Shown one piece after another: positions 22,988 to 30,588 of a stretch of DNA of 64,000 bases. Below the pieces are notes generated by a model that was not told the DNA's origin, did no database searches, and saw only the letters and a list, made by a program, of their open reading frames with translations. Location of the stretch: positions 62,001 to 126,000 of the forward strand of contig OY970206.1 of NCBI GenBank assembly GCA_963708425.1, read 5' to 3'. Within the stretch, counting starts at the first letter, position 1; each line of letters opens with the position of its first letter. The DNA is from JACMNW01 sp963708425. Lineage in GTDB: Bacteria > Pseudomonadota > Alphaproteobacteria > Rhodobacterales > Rhodobacteraceae. A program made the position numbers and the translations under genes.

Positions 22988-23955
22988 CAATACGCGCCGT
23001 CGTTAAAGGCATCGGGCACTATCTGCCCGATCGGATTGTGTCGAATGTCGATCTGGAAGCCTTGGTTGACACCACCGACGAATGGATAAAGACCCGGTCT
23101 GGGATTGAACGCCGCCACTTTGCGGCCGATGGTCAGTTGACGTCGGACCTTGCCATGCGGGCCGCAAAGGCGGCGCTCGCCGATGCCGGGCTGGAGCCGA
23201 ACGAGATTGACGCGATCATCGTCGCGACCTCGACCCCCGATCTGACATTTCCATCTGTTGCGACGATCGTGCAGGGCCAGCTGGGCATGACGCGCGGCTT
23301 TGCCTTTGATGTGCAGGCGGTTTGTGCCGGGTTCGTGTTTGGCATGGCCAACGCGCATGCCCTGATCGTGTCTGGGCAGGCAAATCGGGTTCTGGTGATT
23401 GGTGCCGAGACATTTTCGCGGCTGATGGATTGGAACGACCGATCGACCTGCGTTTTGTTCGGTGACGGTGCCGGAGCTGTGGTGCTGGAAGCGGCAACTG
23501 GCAATGGCAGCAATGCCGACCGCGGCGTGCTGGCGACCGATCTGCATTCCGACGGCCGCTACCGCGATCTGCTGTATGTCGATGGTGGTGTTTCCACCGG
23601 CACGACCGGGCATTTGCGCATGCACGGCAAAGAAATCTTTCGCCATGCCGTTGAAAAGCTTGCGGAAACTGCGCATGCGGCGTTGCAGAAAATTGGCCTG
23701 ACTGGTGCCGATGTCGATTGGATTGTGCCGCACCAGGCCAATTTGCGCATCATCAGCGCCACTGCACAGCGCATGCATGTGCCGATGGACCGGGTGGTTG
23801 TCACCGTGCAGGACCACGGCAATACCTCGGCGGCCTCGATCCCGCTGGCGCTGTCTGTCGGGCGCGCGCGGGGCCAGGTAAAACCCGGCGATCTGATCGT
23901 GACCGAGGCGATCGGCGGCGGTCTGACCTGGGGGTCGGTGGTTTTCCGTCTGTAG
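22984..23955 (+). CDS. fabH: 3-oxoacyl-ACP synthase III
   Basis: A 323-residue KAS III that starts fatty-acid synthesis from acetyl-CoA and malonyl-ACP. The active-site Cys lies near residue 113 in VQAVCAGFVFG, the His in VPHQANLRI and the Asn in DHGNTSAASIPLAL. The N-terminal GIGHYLPDRIVSN and TTDEWIKTRSGIERRH are typical. Start codon overlaps the plsX stop (ATGA). A separate promoter for ihfA follows. Confidence 0.97.
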   Translation: MTIRAVVKGIGHYLPDRIVSNVDLEALVDTTDEWIKTRSGIERRHFAADGQLTSDLAMRAAKAALADAGLEPNEIDAIIVATSTPDLTFPSVATIVQGQLGMTRGFAFDVQAVCAGFVFGMANAHALIVSGQANRVLVIGAETFSRLMDWNDRSTCVLFGDGAGAVVLEAATGNGSNADRGVLATDLHSDGRYRDLLYVDGGVSTGTTGHLRMHGKEIFRHAVEKLAETAHAALQKIGLTGADVDWIVPHQANLRIISATAQRMHVPMDRVVVTVQDHGNTSAASIPLALSVGRARGQVKPGDLIVTEAIGGGLTWGSVVFRL

Positions 23956-24010
23956 AACGGCGAAAAACTGCTTTCACAGTCTCTGAATAACATCTTCCAA
24001 GTAGTTGATA

Positions 24011-24039
24011 TTGACTCAGTATTCCATCCCGCGCATCTT
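24011..24039 (+). promoter_or_regulatory. Predicted promoter upstream of ihfA
   Basis: TTGACT (24011-24016), 17-base spacer, CATCTT (24034-24039), placed about 24 bp before the ihfA start in the 107-bp fabH-ihfA gap. The -35 is good; the -10 is weak. Confidence 0.4.
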
Positions 24040-24062
24040 CGAGAAAATGCTTGGGGGACAAC

Positions 24063-24365
24063 ATGAGTGAAAAGACACTTACACGTATGGATTTAAGCGA
24101 GGCGGTCTTCCGTGAGGTTGGCCTGTCGCGCAACGAATCCGCGCAGCTGGTCGAAAGCGTACTAGCACATATGTCGGACGCGCTGGCTGCTGGAACCACC
24201 GTCAAAATCTCGTCCTTCGGCACGTTCTCGGTGCGCGACAAGTCGGCGCGCGTGGGGCGTAACCCGAAAACAGGTGACGAGGTTCCAATCAGCCCGCGCC
24301 GGGTTCTGACCTTCCGGCCTTCGCATCTGATGAAAGATCGCGTTGCTGCTGGTCGCAAGCGCTAA
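24063..24365 (+). CDS. ihfA: Integration host factor subunit alpha
   Basis: A 100-residue DNA-bending protein of the HU/IHF family. MSEKTLTRMDLSEAVFREVG, then VKISSFGTFSVRDKSARVGRNPKTG and PISPRRVLTFRPSHLMK match IHF-alpha; the Pro in GRNPKTG is the DNA-intercalating residue. I start at ATG 24063 after GGGGGAC; an in-frame TTG at 24051 lies within that ribosome site. It sits between fabH and a MerR-family gene, the standard arrangement. Confidence 0.97.
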   Translation: MSEKTLTRMDLSEAVFREVGLSRNESAQLVESVLAHMSDALAAGTTVKISSFGTFSVRDKSARVGRNPKTGDEVPISPRRVLTFRPSHLMKDRVAAGRKR

Positions 24366-24377
24366 GGGTCGGCGCGG

Positions 24378-25226
24378 ATGGACAAGTCGCCTGACGCCTT
24401 TCGCACGATAAGCGAGGTTGCAGAGCATCTTGAAACACCCGCGCACGTGCTGCGGTTCTGGGAAAGCAGGTTTCCGCAAATTCGCCCGGTAAAACGGGCG
24501 GGCGGGCGTCGGTATTACCGGCCGTCAGATGTGTCGCTGCTAACTGGCATCAAGCGGCTGCTGCATGACGAAGGCATGACCATTCGCGGGGTGCAGAAGA
24601 TTTTGCGCGAACAGGGGGTTCGGCATGTATCCGGGCTGTCTGGCGATGCGGATCATGATGTGGCGGCGGGTGACGCGCCGTTCATTGACCAAGTGGAAGA
24701 TGTCGTTGTGCCGCCAATGGCAGAGCCGACGCCGATCAGGGCAGCACCCAGTTTCGCCAGTGCGATGGCAAAAGCCGCCGATCATGGGCCGGAACAAGCT
24801 GACCGCGAGGCGGCACCCGCGTCTGCTGCCGCAGTTGAGCCTGTGCAGGGCGCGTTGCTGCTGACCCCAATCCCAGCGCCCGAGATTGAAGTCGAGGTTG
24901 AGGTTGAAGTCGAGGTTATCACCGTAGCCACGCTCGATGTAACGGTGGCGGACGACGTGGCGGCGATCATGCGGGCCGAGCAGGATGACGAGTCGGCGCA
25001 GGCCGCCGAAGCGCAATCTGCATTCCCCGAATCGCCGCAAGATGACGACGATTTTGATGAAGATGACTTTGATTCTGGCCCGATTACCACGCTGGCAGCG
25101 CGGATCAGGGCGTTGCCTGCCGATGCGTCGGCGCGCAAGGTTGCGGTGAACCTAGTGGCGCTGACCAGCCGCCTGCAAGCGCTGCGCGACCGGATGGCCG
25201 CTGCTGGTCGCGCTGGCCGGTCCTGA
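24378..25226 (+). CDS. MerR family transcriptional regulator downstream of ihfA
   Basis: A 282-residue regulator. Residues 8-75 hold the MerR DNA-binding domain (FRTISEVAEHLETPAHVLRF, WESRFPQIRP, GGRRYYRPSDV). The rest is not a known effector domain: a Pro/Ala-rich acidic linker containing an EV repeat (about residues 169-180), an acidic patch (DDDDFDEDDFD) and a conserved basic C-terminal helix (AARIRALPADASARKVAVNL). This MerR protein lies next to ihfA throughout alphaproteobacteria; its targets are not known to me. Only 12 bp separate it from ihfA. Confidence 0.88.
   Translation: MDKSPDAFRTISEVAEHLETPAHVLRFWESRFPQIRPVKRAGGRRYYRPSDVSLLTGIKRLLHDEGMTIRGVQKILREQGVRHVSGLSGDADHDVAAGDAPFIDQVEDVVVPPMAEPTPIRAAPSFASAMAKAADHGPEQADREAAPASAAAVEPVQGALLLTPIPAPEIEVEVEVEVEVITVATLDVTVADDVAAIMRAEQDDESAQAAEAQSAFPESPQDDDDFDEDDFDSGPITTLAARIRALPADASARKVAVNLVALTSRLQALRDRMAAAGRAGRS
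24885..24920 (+). repeat. 18-bp coding tandem repeat (Glu-Val run)
   Basis: Two 18-bp units, ATTGAAGTCGAGGTTGAG and GTTGAAGTCGAGGTTATC, lie in frame in the MerR-family gene and encode alternating Glu-Val. It likely varies in length between strains. Confidence 0.75.
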
Positions 25227-25239
25227 CACGCTTTCGTGC

Positions 25240-25267
25240 TTGCTCCGGCTTGGAATATCAGTATGTA
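25240..25267 (+). promoter_or_regulatory. Promoter of tRNA-Pro
   Basis: TTGCTC (25240-25245), 16-base spacer, TATGTA (25262-25267), placing the start only a few bases before the mature tRNA end at 25278. Confidence 0.55.
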
Positions 25268-25277
25268 GACCGCGTGT

Positions 25278-25355
25278 CGGGCCGTGGCGCAGCCTGGTTA
25301 GCGCGTCCGTCTGGGGGGCGGAAGGTCGAGAGTTCAAATCTCTCCGGCCCGACCA
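25278..25355 (+). tRNA. tRNA-Pro (GGG)
   Basis: A complete cloverleaf of 78 nt including an encoded CCA. Acceptor CGGGCCG pairs with CGGCCCG; D arm GCGC/GCGC; anticodon stem TCCGT/GCGGA with loop CTGGGGG, anticodon GGG at 25313-25315; T arm GAGAG/CTCTC with loop TTCAAAT. It follows the merR gene and has its own promoter and terminator. Confidence 0.95.
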
Positions 25356-25367
25356 ACAGAGAAACAG

Positions 25368-25402
25368 CCCGCCTGCCTTATGGCAGTGCGGGCGTTTCTT
25401 TT
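25368..25402 (+). terminator. Terminator of tRNA-Pro
   Basis: CCCGCCTGCC (25368-25377) pairs with GGCAGTGCGGG (25382-25392, one bulged T) around TTAT, followed by CGTTTCTTTT. It ends just before the dcd ribosome site. Confidence 0.85.
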
Positions 25403-25421
25403 ATCGAAAGGGGCTTTGCAC

Positions 25422-26492
25422 GTGACCGGAGTTTTGCCAGCCCAAGCCCTGCGCGGCTTGATCGAAACCGGTGCTATCGCAGCCGATCTGGCCGTGACCG
25501 ATGCACAGGTGCAACCCGCCAGCCTTGATCTTCGGCTTGGGGCAATCGCCTACCGCGTTCGGGCGTCGTTTCTGGCGGGGCATGGGCGGAGCGTGGCTAG
25601 CCGGATTGCCGAATTTGAGATGCACCGAGTGGATCTCAGCCAAGGTGCAGTGCTGGAAAAGGGCTGCGTTTACGTCATTCCGTTGATGGAACGGCTGGCG
25701 TTGCCGGGTGGTATCACAGCAGTGGCGAATGCCAAAAGCTCTACCGGGCGGTTGGATTTGCTAACCCGGACGATCACCGATGGCGGCGCGGAATTTGACC
25801 GCATCCCTGACGGTTACGCAGGCCCGCTTTATGCCGAAGTGTGCCCGCGCAGCTTTTCGGTGCTGGTGCGGCCCGGAATGCGGTTGAACCAGATCCGGTT
25901 TCGGCAAGGCGAAGCGGTGTTGAATGATGCGGCCCTAACGCAACTGCATGCCGAGGAGCCGCTGGTATCGGGCACAGCAGTGATTTCTGACGGGCTGGGG
26001 TTTTCGGTTGATCTGCAACCGGCGTCCGGTGATCTGGTTGGTTACCGCGCCAAGCCGCATACTGGCGTCATTGATCTGGATAAGATCGGGCATTATCCGG
26101 CGGGCGAATATTGGGAGGAAGTGCGCACCAAAGACGCGCGGATCATCCTTGATCCGGGCGCGTTCTATATTCTGGTCAGCCGCGAAGCTGTGACCATTCC
26201 ACCCGACTATGCCGCCGAAATGGCCCCGTATCTGGCAATGGTAGGTGAGTTCCGGGTGCATTACGCCGGGTTCTTTGACCCCGGTTTCGGCTATGCCGCA
26301 TCAGGCGGTGCTGGATCGCGCGGCGTGCTGGAAGTGCGCTGCCACGAGGCCCCGTTCGTGCTGGAACATGGGCAAGTGGTGGGACGGCTGGTGTATGAAC
26401 GGATGGCCGCACGGCCGGATACGCTTTATGGCACCGCGATTGCGTCAAACTATCAAGGGCAGGGTTTGAAGCTGGCGAAACAGTTTCGATAA
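25422..26492 (+). CDS. dcd: 2'-deoxycytidine 5'-triphosphate deaminase, long form
   Basis: A 356-residue dCTP deaminase of the double-length alphaproteobacterial type. The first half holds VQPASLDLRLG and NAKSSTGRLDLLTRTITDGG (the deaminase SSxGR motif with catalytic Glu in GGAEFDRIPDGYAG); the second half repeats the fold (VHYAGFFDPGFGYAASGGAGS, VLEVRCHEAPFVLEHGQVVG). It supplies dUMP/dUTP for thymidylate synthesis. I chose GTG 25422, eight bases after GAAAGGGG, rather than the ATG at 25380, which lies inside the tRNA terminator. Confidence 0.9.
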   Translation: MTGVLPAQALRGLIETGAIAADLAVTDAQVQPASLDLRLGAIAYRVRASFLAGHGRSVASRIAEFEMHRVDLSQGAVLEKGCVYVIPLMERLALPGGITAVANAKSSTGRLDLLTRTITDGGAEFDRIPDGYAGPLYAEVCPRSFSVLVRPGMRLNQIRFRQGEAVLNDAALTQLHAEEPLVSGTAVISDGLGFSVDLQPASGDLVGYRAKPHTGVIDLDKIGHYPAGEYWEEVRTKDARIILDPGAFYILVSREAVTIPPDYAAEMAPYLAMVGEFRVHYAGFFDPGFGYAASGGAGSRGVLEVRCHEAPFVLEHGQVVGRLVYERMAARPDTLYGTAIASNYQGQGLKLAKQFR

Positions 26493-26504
26493 CCGGGCTG
26501 GTGG

Positions 26505-26529
26505 GCCGGTCGCTGGTTAGGCGACCGGC
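26505..26529 (+). other. Hairpin after dcd
   Basis: GCCGGTCGC (26505-26513) and GCGACCGGC (26521-26529) form a perfect 9-bp stem with a 7-base loop, 12 bp after the dcd stop. No T-run follows, so it may be a processing or stability element rather than a full terminator. Confidence 0.5.
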
Positions 26530-26717
26530 TAGACACACTCGTAAATCACCGTTTGCGGTACTCGGTACTGAAAACTACGCAGCGCCATGGGGGTGGCCAA
26601 GCAAACGGGGCACCCAATACCAAGGTGCGGTGATGATAAAACACATTGTAATCAAAGCTTAGGGATAAATTCTTACTGTCAATAGAGGCAGCTTACACCG
26701 TGTTGGCAGAAAACAAA

Positions 26718-26733
26718 GTCAGGAATACCTGAC
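26718..26733 (-). terminator. Terminator of the argS-scpB minus-strand block
   Basis: GTCAGG (26718-26723) and CCTGAC (26728-26733) pair around four bases. On the minus strand the stem is followed by TTTGTTTTC. It lies about 20 bp beyond the last small gene of the block. Confidence 0.7.
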
Positions 26734-26751
26734 GTTGTGCTGCAAACCTCG

Positions 26752-26994
26752 TTATCGCCCTATGCGGCGGGACCGTTGCGCGACACTCGCTGCCATGTCC
26801 TGCAGTTCGCGGGCTTTTGCAGCCTCAACCAGTTCCGCCGGTGTCATCGGGCGCTTTGGCTCAACCGGCACATCCGGCTCTGGGGCGGGCGTGGCTTTGC
26901 GGGAGGCGAAGTGAAAGCCCTTGTCGATCACGACGTTGACCACGCGGCGCACCACTTGGTTGACGACCATGTTGATGAGGCGATTAAGATCCAT
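26752..26994 (-). CDS. Small conserved hypothetical protein
   Basis: An 80-residue protein starting MDLNRLINMVVNQVVRRVVN, an amphipathic helix, then a Pro-rich linker with two VP/EP segments and a basic helix ending AQRSRRIGR. No signal peptide or named domain. ATG 26994 follows GAAGGAGC at good spacing; the upstream frame to 27075 is not needed. It is 70 bp after scpB, at the place where related genomes have tatA, but it lacks the TatA transmembrane-hinge pattern. Function unknown. Confidence 0.65.
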   Translation of the reverse strand: MDLNRLINMVVNQVVRRVVNVVIDKGFHFASRKATPAPEPDVPVEPKRPMTPAELVEAAKARELQDMAASVAQRSRRIGR

Positions 26995-27064
26995 CGGTAT
27001 GCTCCTTCGAAGCGGTCTTTGCGTAGGGTAGCCGAAAAAGATGGCTTTGGTTAACGTCCGGGCG

Positions 27065-27712
27065 TCAATCTTCAAACAGTTCGCTTTGGCCGGTTACGGG
27101 TTCGTCATCCTCGTCAGGCATCTGCAGGATGCCCGGCGCGGGTCGATTGTCCAGCAGCCCAGCCGCGCGCAGGTCTTTCAGGCCGGGCAGATCGCGGGCG
27201 GATTCAAGGCCGAAATGATCAAGGAAATGGTCGGTGGCCACAAACGTCACCGGGCGACCGGGGGTCATGCGGCGGCGGCCAAAGCGTATCCAGTCCAACT
27301 CCATCAGTTGATCAACCGTGCCCCGGCTGACGGCAACGCCGCGAATTTCTTCAATCTCGGTGCGGGTGACGGGTTGATGGTAGGCGACGATGGCCAGTGT
27401 TTCGATGGCAGCACGCGAAAGCTTGCGGGTTTCCACTGTTTCCTTGTGCATCAGATGGCCAAGGTCCGGGGCTGTGCGCAGAGCATACGCATCACCGACA
27501 CGCACCAGATTGACACCGCGGCCTTCGTAGCGGCGGCGCAGGTTTACCAAGCCCTCGGCGGGATCGCAGCCGTGCGGCATGCGCGCTGTCAGTTCGGCAA
27601 GCGTCACCGGGTCAGCGGACGCAAACAAGATCGCTTCGATCATGCGTTCTTGTTCGCCCATCGGCGGGGCCTCGAACAAGGTTTTCTCGATGGGTTCAGT
27701 TACATCGGTCAT
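27065..27712 (-). CDS. scpB: Segregation and condensation protein B
   Basis: A 215-residue kleisin-associated winged-helix protein of the SMC-ScpAB condensin. MIEAILFASADPVTLAELTARMP, VNLVRVGDAYALRT, RKLSRAAIETLAIVAYHQPVTRTEIEEIRGV and LLELDWIRFGRRR-type motifs (here LMELDWIRFGRRR) are diagnostic. Start ATG 27712 overlaps the scpA stop by 4 bp. Its C-terminal tail is acidic (DEDDEPVTGQSELFED). Confidence 0.95.
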   Translation of the reverse strand: MTDVTEPIEKTLFEAPPMGEQERMIEAILFASADPVTLAELTARMPHGCDPAEGLVNLRRRYEGRGVNLVRVGDAYALRTAPDLGHLMHKETVETRKLSRAAIETLAIVAYHQPVTRTEIEEIRGVAVSRGTVDQLMELDWIRFGRRRMTPGRPVTFVATDHFLDHFGLESARDLPGLKDLRAAGLLDNRPAPGILQMPDEDDEPVTGQSELFED

Positions 27713-28506
27713 CTGGCGTCTTTCTTGCGCACTTGGAGGGGCGCGAAAGTATCCCCCTGCCGCAAATCCACCTGCCCCGCTTTGGCCATTTCTAGCACAG
27801 CAGCAAAGTGCGCGGCAGTGGCTGAACGGCGGCGCTGCGGGTGCATCTGCCAATCATCGGGTAGGAAGGATGTAAGATCGGACCAATCGCCGGAAAACCC
27901 GATCAGCTTGCGCATCCGGTCCAGCGCTTGTTCCATGGTGAAGACATCATTGCGATCCAGCACGAAGGGGCGAAAGTCATCACGCGTGCGGATATGGGCA
28001 TAGGCGCGCATCAGGTCCAGCAGAGTGGCGGAATAGGTGATCTGGCGGTGACGGGTCACGTCTTCGGGTACGCCACGCGCAAAGAAATCCCGCCCCAACT
28101 GATCGCGGCCCATCAGGCGGGCGGCGGCCTCGCGCATCGCAGCCAGACGTTCAAGCTGGAACGCAAGGTGGGCCGCCAGATCTTCGGCAGAGGGGCCATC
28201 CTCGCCCGGTTCAGGGGGAAGCAGCAGCCGCGATTTCAGATAGGCCAGCCAGGCGGCCATAACCAGATAGTCGGCAGCCAGTTCAATCCGCAGGGCGCGC
28301 GCCTGTTCAACAAAGGCCAGATACTGCTCGGCCAGTTGCAGCACCGACACGCGGCGCAGATCGACCTTCTGGGTGCGCGACAGCGTCAGCAGCAGATCAA
28401 GCGGGCCTTCAAAGCCATCGACATCAACGATCAACGCCTCGGCTGCCATCCGGTCAAGCGGTGTCAGGCGCTCGGGCGCGGTATCGGACCAATCGGGGTT
28501 AGCCAT
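27709..28506 (-). CDS. scpA: Segregation and condensation protein A
   Basis: A 265-residue kleisin that bridges the SMC heads in chromosome condensation. The N-terminal block VDGFEGPLDLLLTLSRTQKVDL and EQYLAFVEQARALRIELAADYLVMAAWLAYLKSRLLLP (read as overlapping helices) are characteristic, and the C-terminal winged helix is present. Its 5' end overlaps the nagZ stop by 8 bp. Belongs to a minus-strand operon argS-SPOR-nagZ-scpA-scpB. Confidence 0.95.
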   Translation of the reverse strand: MANPDWSDTAPERLTPLDRMAAEALIVDVDGFEGPLDLLLTLSRTQKVDLRRVSVLQLAEQYLAFVEQARALRIELAADYLVMAAWLAYLKSRLLLPPEPGEDGPSAEDLAAHLAFQLERLAAMREAAARLMGRDQLGRDFFARGVPEDVTRHRQITYSATLLDLMRAYAHIRTRDDFRPFVLDRNDVFTMEQALDRMRKLIGFSGDWSDLTSFLPDDWQMHPQRRRSATAAHFAAVLEMAKAGQVDLRQGDTFAPLQVRKKDAR

Positions 28507-29512
28507 GCACCGGCTCTTGCGCGAGGGCGGCCTCGACGGCGGCGATGTCTATTTCGGCGGGGGCTTTGCGGTAGGCCAGCGCTGCCTGTGCGCGGGCCCG
28601 AGTTTCAGGGCGCATCGGGCCAGCGGCGGCGGCGGCGGCTTGCATTTCGGCAAACTCACCGCTGCAATGCAGGGCCAGATCGCAGCCAGCTTCCAATGAC
28701 CTTGCAGTGCGGTCTGCAAGGCTGCCAGACAGCGCCTGCATGTTCAGATCATCGGTCATGAGCAAGCCGGTGAAACCGATGTCTTGCCGGATCACCTCGA
28801 TCATGCGAGGCGATTGCGTGGTCGGGTTTTTGCCATCATAGGCGGCAAAGACTATATGCGCCGTCATCGCCATCGGCAGATCAGCCAGTGCGCGGAACGG
28901 GTGAAAGTCGCTGGCCTGCAGGGTGGCGGCATCGGCAGTAACCGTCGGCAGATCATGGTGCGTATCGCCTACAGCCCGACCATGGCCGGGCATGTGCTTT
29001 ACGACAGGCAGCACGCCACCCGCCAGATAAGCATCGGCAACAGCTCGGGCAATGGCGGTAACCGTGGCGGCATCTGTGCCGTAGCAGCGGTTGCGCAGAA
29101 ACGGGTGCGTGCCGTTGGTGGCAATATCGGCCACCGGCGCGCAATTGGCGTCGATGCCAACCGCGCGCAGTTCGGACGCGATCAGGCTGGCGCGCAAGGC
29201 CATGCTGCGGCAGGCGGCGGCAAGGCTCGGGGCTGCCGTGATGGTATCCAGCGGCGGTGCCCATTCGCGCCACTGCGGCCCGCGCAGGCGCTGAACGCGC
29301 CCGCCTTCCTGATCAACCAGCACTGGGGCATCACGGCCCACCGCGGCGCGCAGATCGGAGGTCAGCCGGTACAGCTGATCCTGGGTTTCGACATTGCGGG
29401 CGAAAATGATGAAACCAAACGGATCGACATCGCGAAAAAACGCGAGCTCCGCAGGTTCAAGCCGTGGCCCTTTGCAGCCGAAAATGGCGGCCGTGGTGCC
29501 AACCGAAGTCAT
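28499..29512 (-). CDS. nagZ: Beta-N-acetylhexosaminidase NagZ
   Basis: A 337-residue glycoside hydrolase family 3 enzyme that removes N-acetylglucosamine from muropeptides during cell-wall recycling in the cytoplasm. KHMPGHGRAVGDTHHDLP carries the catalytic His/Asp dyad loop, and MTDDLNMQALSG the nucleophile Asp; DQEGGRVQRLRGP is the substrate-binding motif. Start overlaps the SPOR gene stop by 4 bp. Position before scpAB is standard in this order. Confidence 0.95.
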   Translation of the reverse strand: MTSVGTTAAIFGCKGPRLEPAELAFFRDVDPFGFIIFARNVETQDQLYRLTSDLRAAVGRDAPVLVDQEGGRVQRLRGPQWREWAPPLDTITAAPSLAAACRSMALRASLIASELRAVGIDANCAPVADIATNGTHPFLRNRCYGTDAATVTAIARAVADAYLAGGVLPVVKHMPGHGRAVGDTHHDLPTVTADAATLQASDFHPFRALADLPMAMTAHIVFAAYDGKNPTTQSPRMIEVIRQDIGFTGLLMTDDLNMQALSGSLADRTARSLEAGCDLALHCSGEFAEMQAAAAAAGPMRPETRARAQAALAYRKAPAEIDIAAVEAALAQEPVHG

Positions 29513-30516
29513 CTATGGGTGACCGGAATGCAGGCGGTATCTTCGGACAACAGCGCCGAGCAGAACCGCCGCGCATCGTCTTCATCCGAGAAACCAAAGG
29601 CGCGCAGGCGAAAGAAGGTTTGGCCGCCACTTTCGGCAGGCTGCACGATGATGGCTTTGCCCGCCATCAAATCACCAAAGCTGCCTTGCAGTTTGGTCCA
29701 TTCCGCCCGGGCCCCATCGGCAGTATCAAACGCGCCAAGCTGCACCAGCCGGGTGCCAACCTGCACCTCTTCCGGCTGCATTTCGGGTGACGCGACTGAC
29801 ACCACATCTTGCACATCATTAACATCCGTTGACGCCGCAGCATCGGTCACTGCCGCATCCGTCTGCGTAGATAACGCAGCAGGTCGTGCCAGCGGGCGCG
29901 GCGACCGCACAACACTGCCAGCCGCATCCAAGACGGGCGTTTCGGCGGCGGCAACTTCGTCGGTTGGCAATACTGGAGCCTCGCCACCCTCGGCCATGGC
30001 CGCAGCCAGCGCCTCATCAATGGCCGATTGATCAACGCCGTCATCCGTGCTGGCAGCAGCCTCCGCAACAGCGTCCGTCACAGTGGGTTGGGCTGGGATG
30101 GCTTGATCCAGCAACGTATCAAGCTGATCAGCGGCAGGTTCGGGGGTGAGCGACGACAGTCCGGGGGCATCGTCCAGCGACAGTTCAACCGCGCGTGGGG
30201 CCAGCACCAGCCGTTCGGCGGGTGCGGCGGCGTTGCCGTCGGCGGCGATGTTGTTGACGGCAAGCCCCTGATTATCGGCCACCGTGCCACCGGGATTTTC
30301 CGGGGCAATCCGCATCGGACCGTCCAAGGCCAGCACAACCGGAATGCCCGACACATCGCGCACCGCCAGCTTGTAGCCCCAAACCGCCAACCCCAACACC
30401 AGTGCCACCGATGTCGCGGCCCCGGCAAAGTTGATCATGGGCTGAAAACGCCCCTTTTCAAACTCGCCAGATGCGCGCCTGCTGCCTTCGAACCGTTCGA
30501 AATTCATATCCGCCAT
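29509..30516 (-). CDS. SPOR domain-containing protein
   Basis: A 335-residue single-pass inner-membrane protein. A short basic N terminus is followed by a transmembrane helix (about residues 27-47, MINFAGAATSVALVLGLAVW), a long Ala/Asp/Pro-rich periplasmic linker, and a C-terminal SPOR domain (VQLGAFDTADGARAEWTKL to RRFCSALL). SPOR domains bind denuded glycan strands at division septa. The start ATG 30516 has AGAGGCAG upstream; the frame extends to 30552 without support. It links argS and nagZ in one operon. Confidence 0.87.
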   Translation of the reverse strand: MADMNFERFEGSRRASGEFEKGRFQPMINFAGAATSVALVLGLAVWGYKLAVRDVSGIPVVLALDGPMRIAPENPGGTVADNQGLAVNNIAADGNAAAPAERLVLAPRAVELSLDDAPGLSSLTPEPAADQLDTLLDQAIPAQPTVTDAVAEAAASTDDGVDQSAIDEALAAAMAEGGEAPVLPTDEVAAAETPVLDAAGSVVRSPRPLARPAALSTQTDAAVTDAAASTDVNDVQDVVSVASPEMQPEEVQVGTRLVQLGAFDTADGARAEWTKLQGSFGDLMAGKAIIVQPAESGGQTFFRLRAFGFSDEDDARRFCSALLSEDTACIPVTHR

Positions 30517-30588
30517 GCTCTGCCTCTTTAGCCACGCGGTTGGGTCCGCCACGCTGTTTTTCTAGTTTGGCCAGACAGGCGCTGTTGG

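Noticed and set aside
24885..24920. Possible CRISPR or satellite repeat
   Set aside because: Only two in-frame 18-bp units inside a coding region; no spacers.
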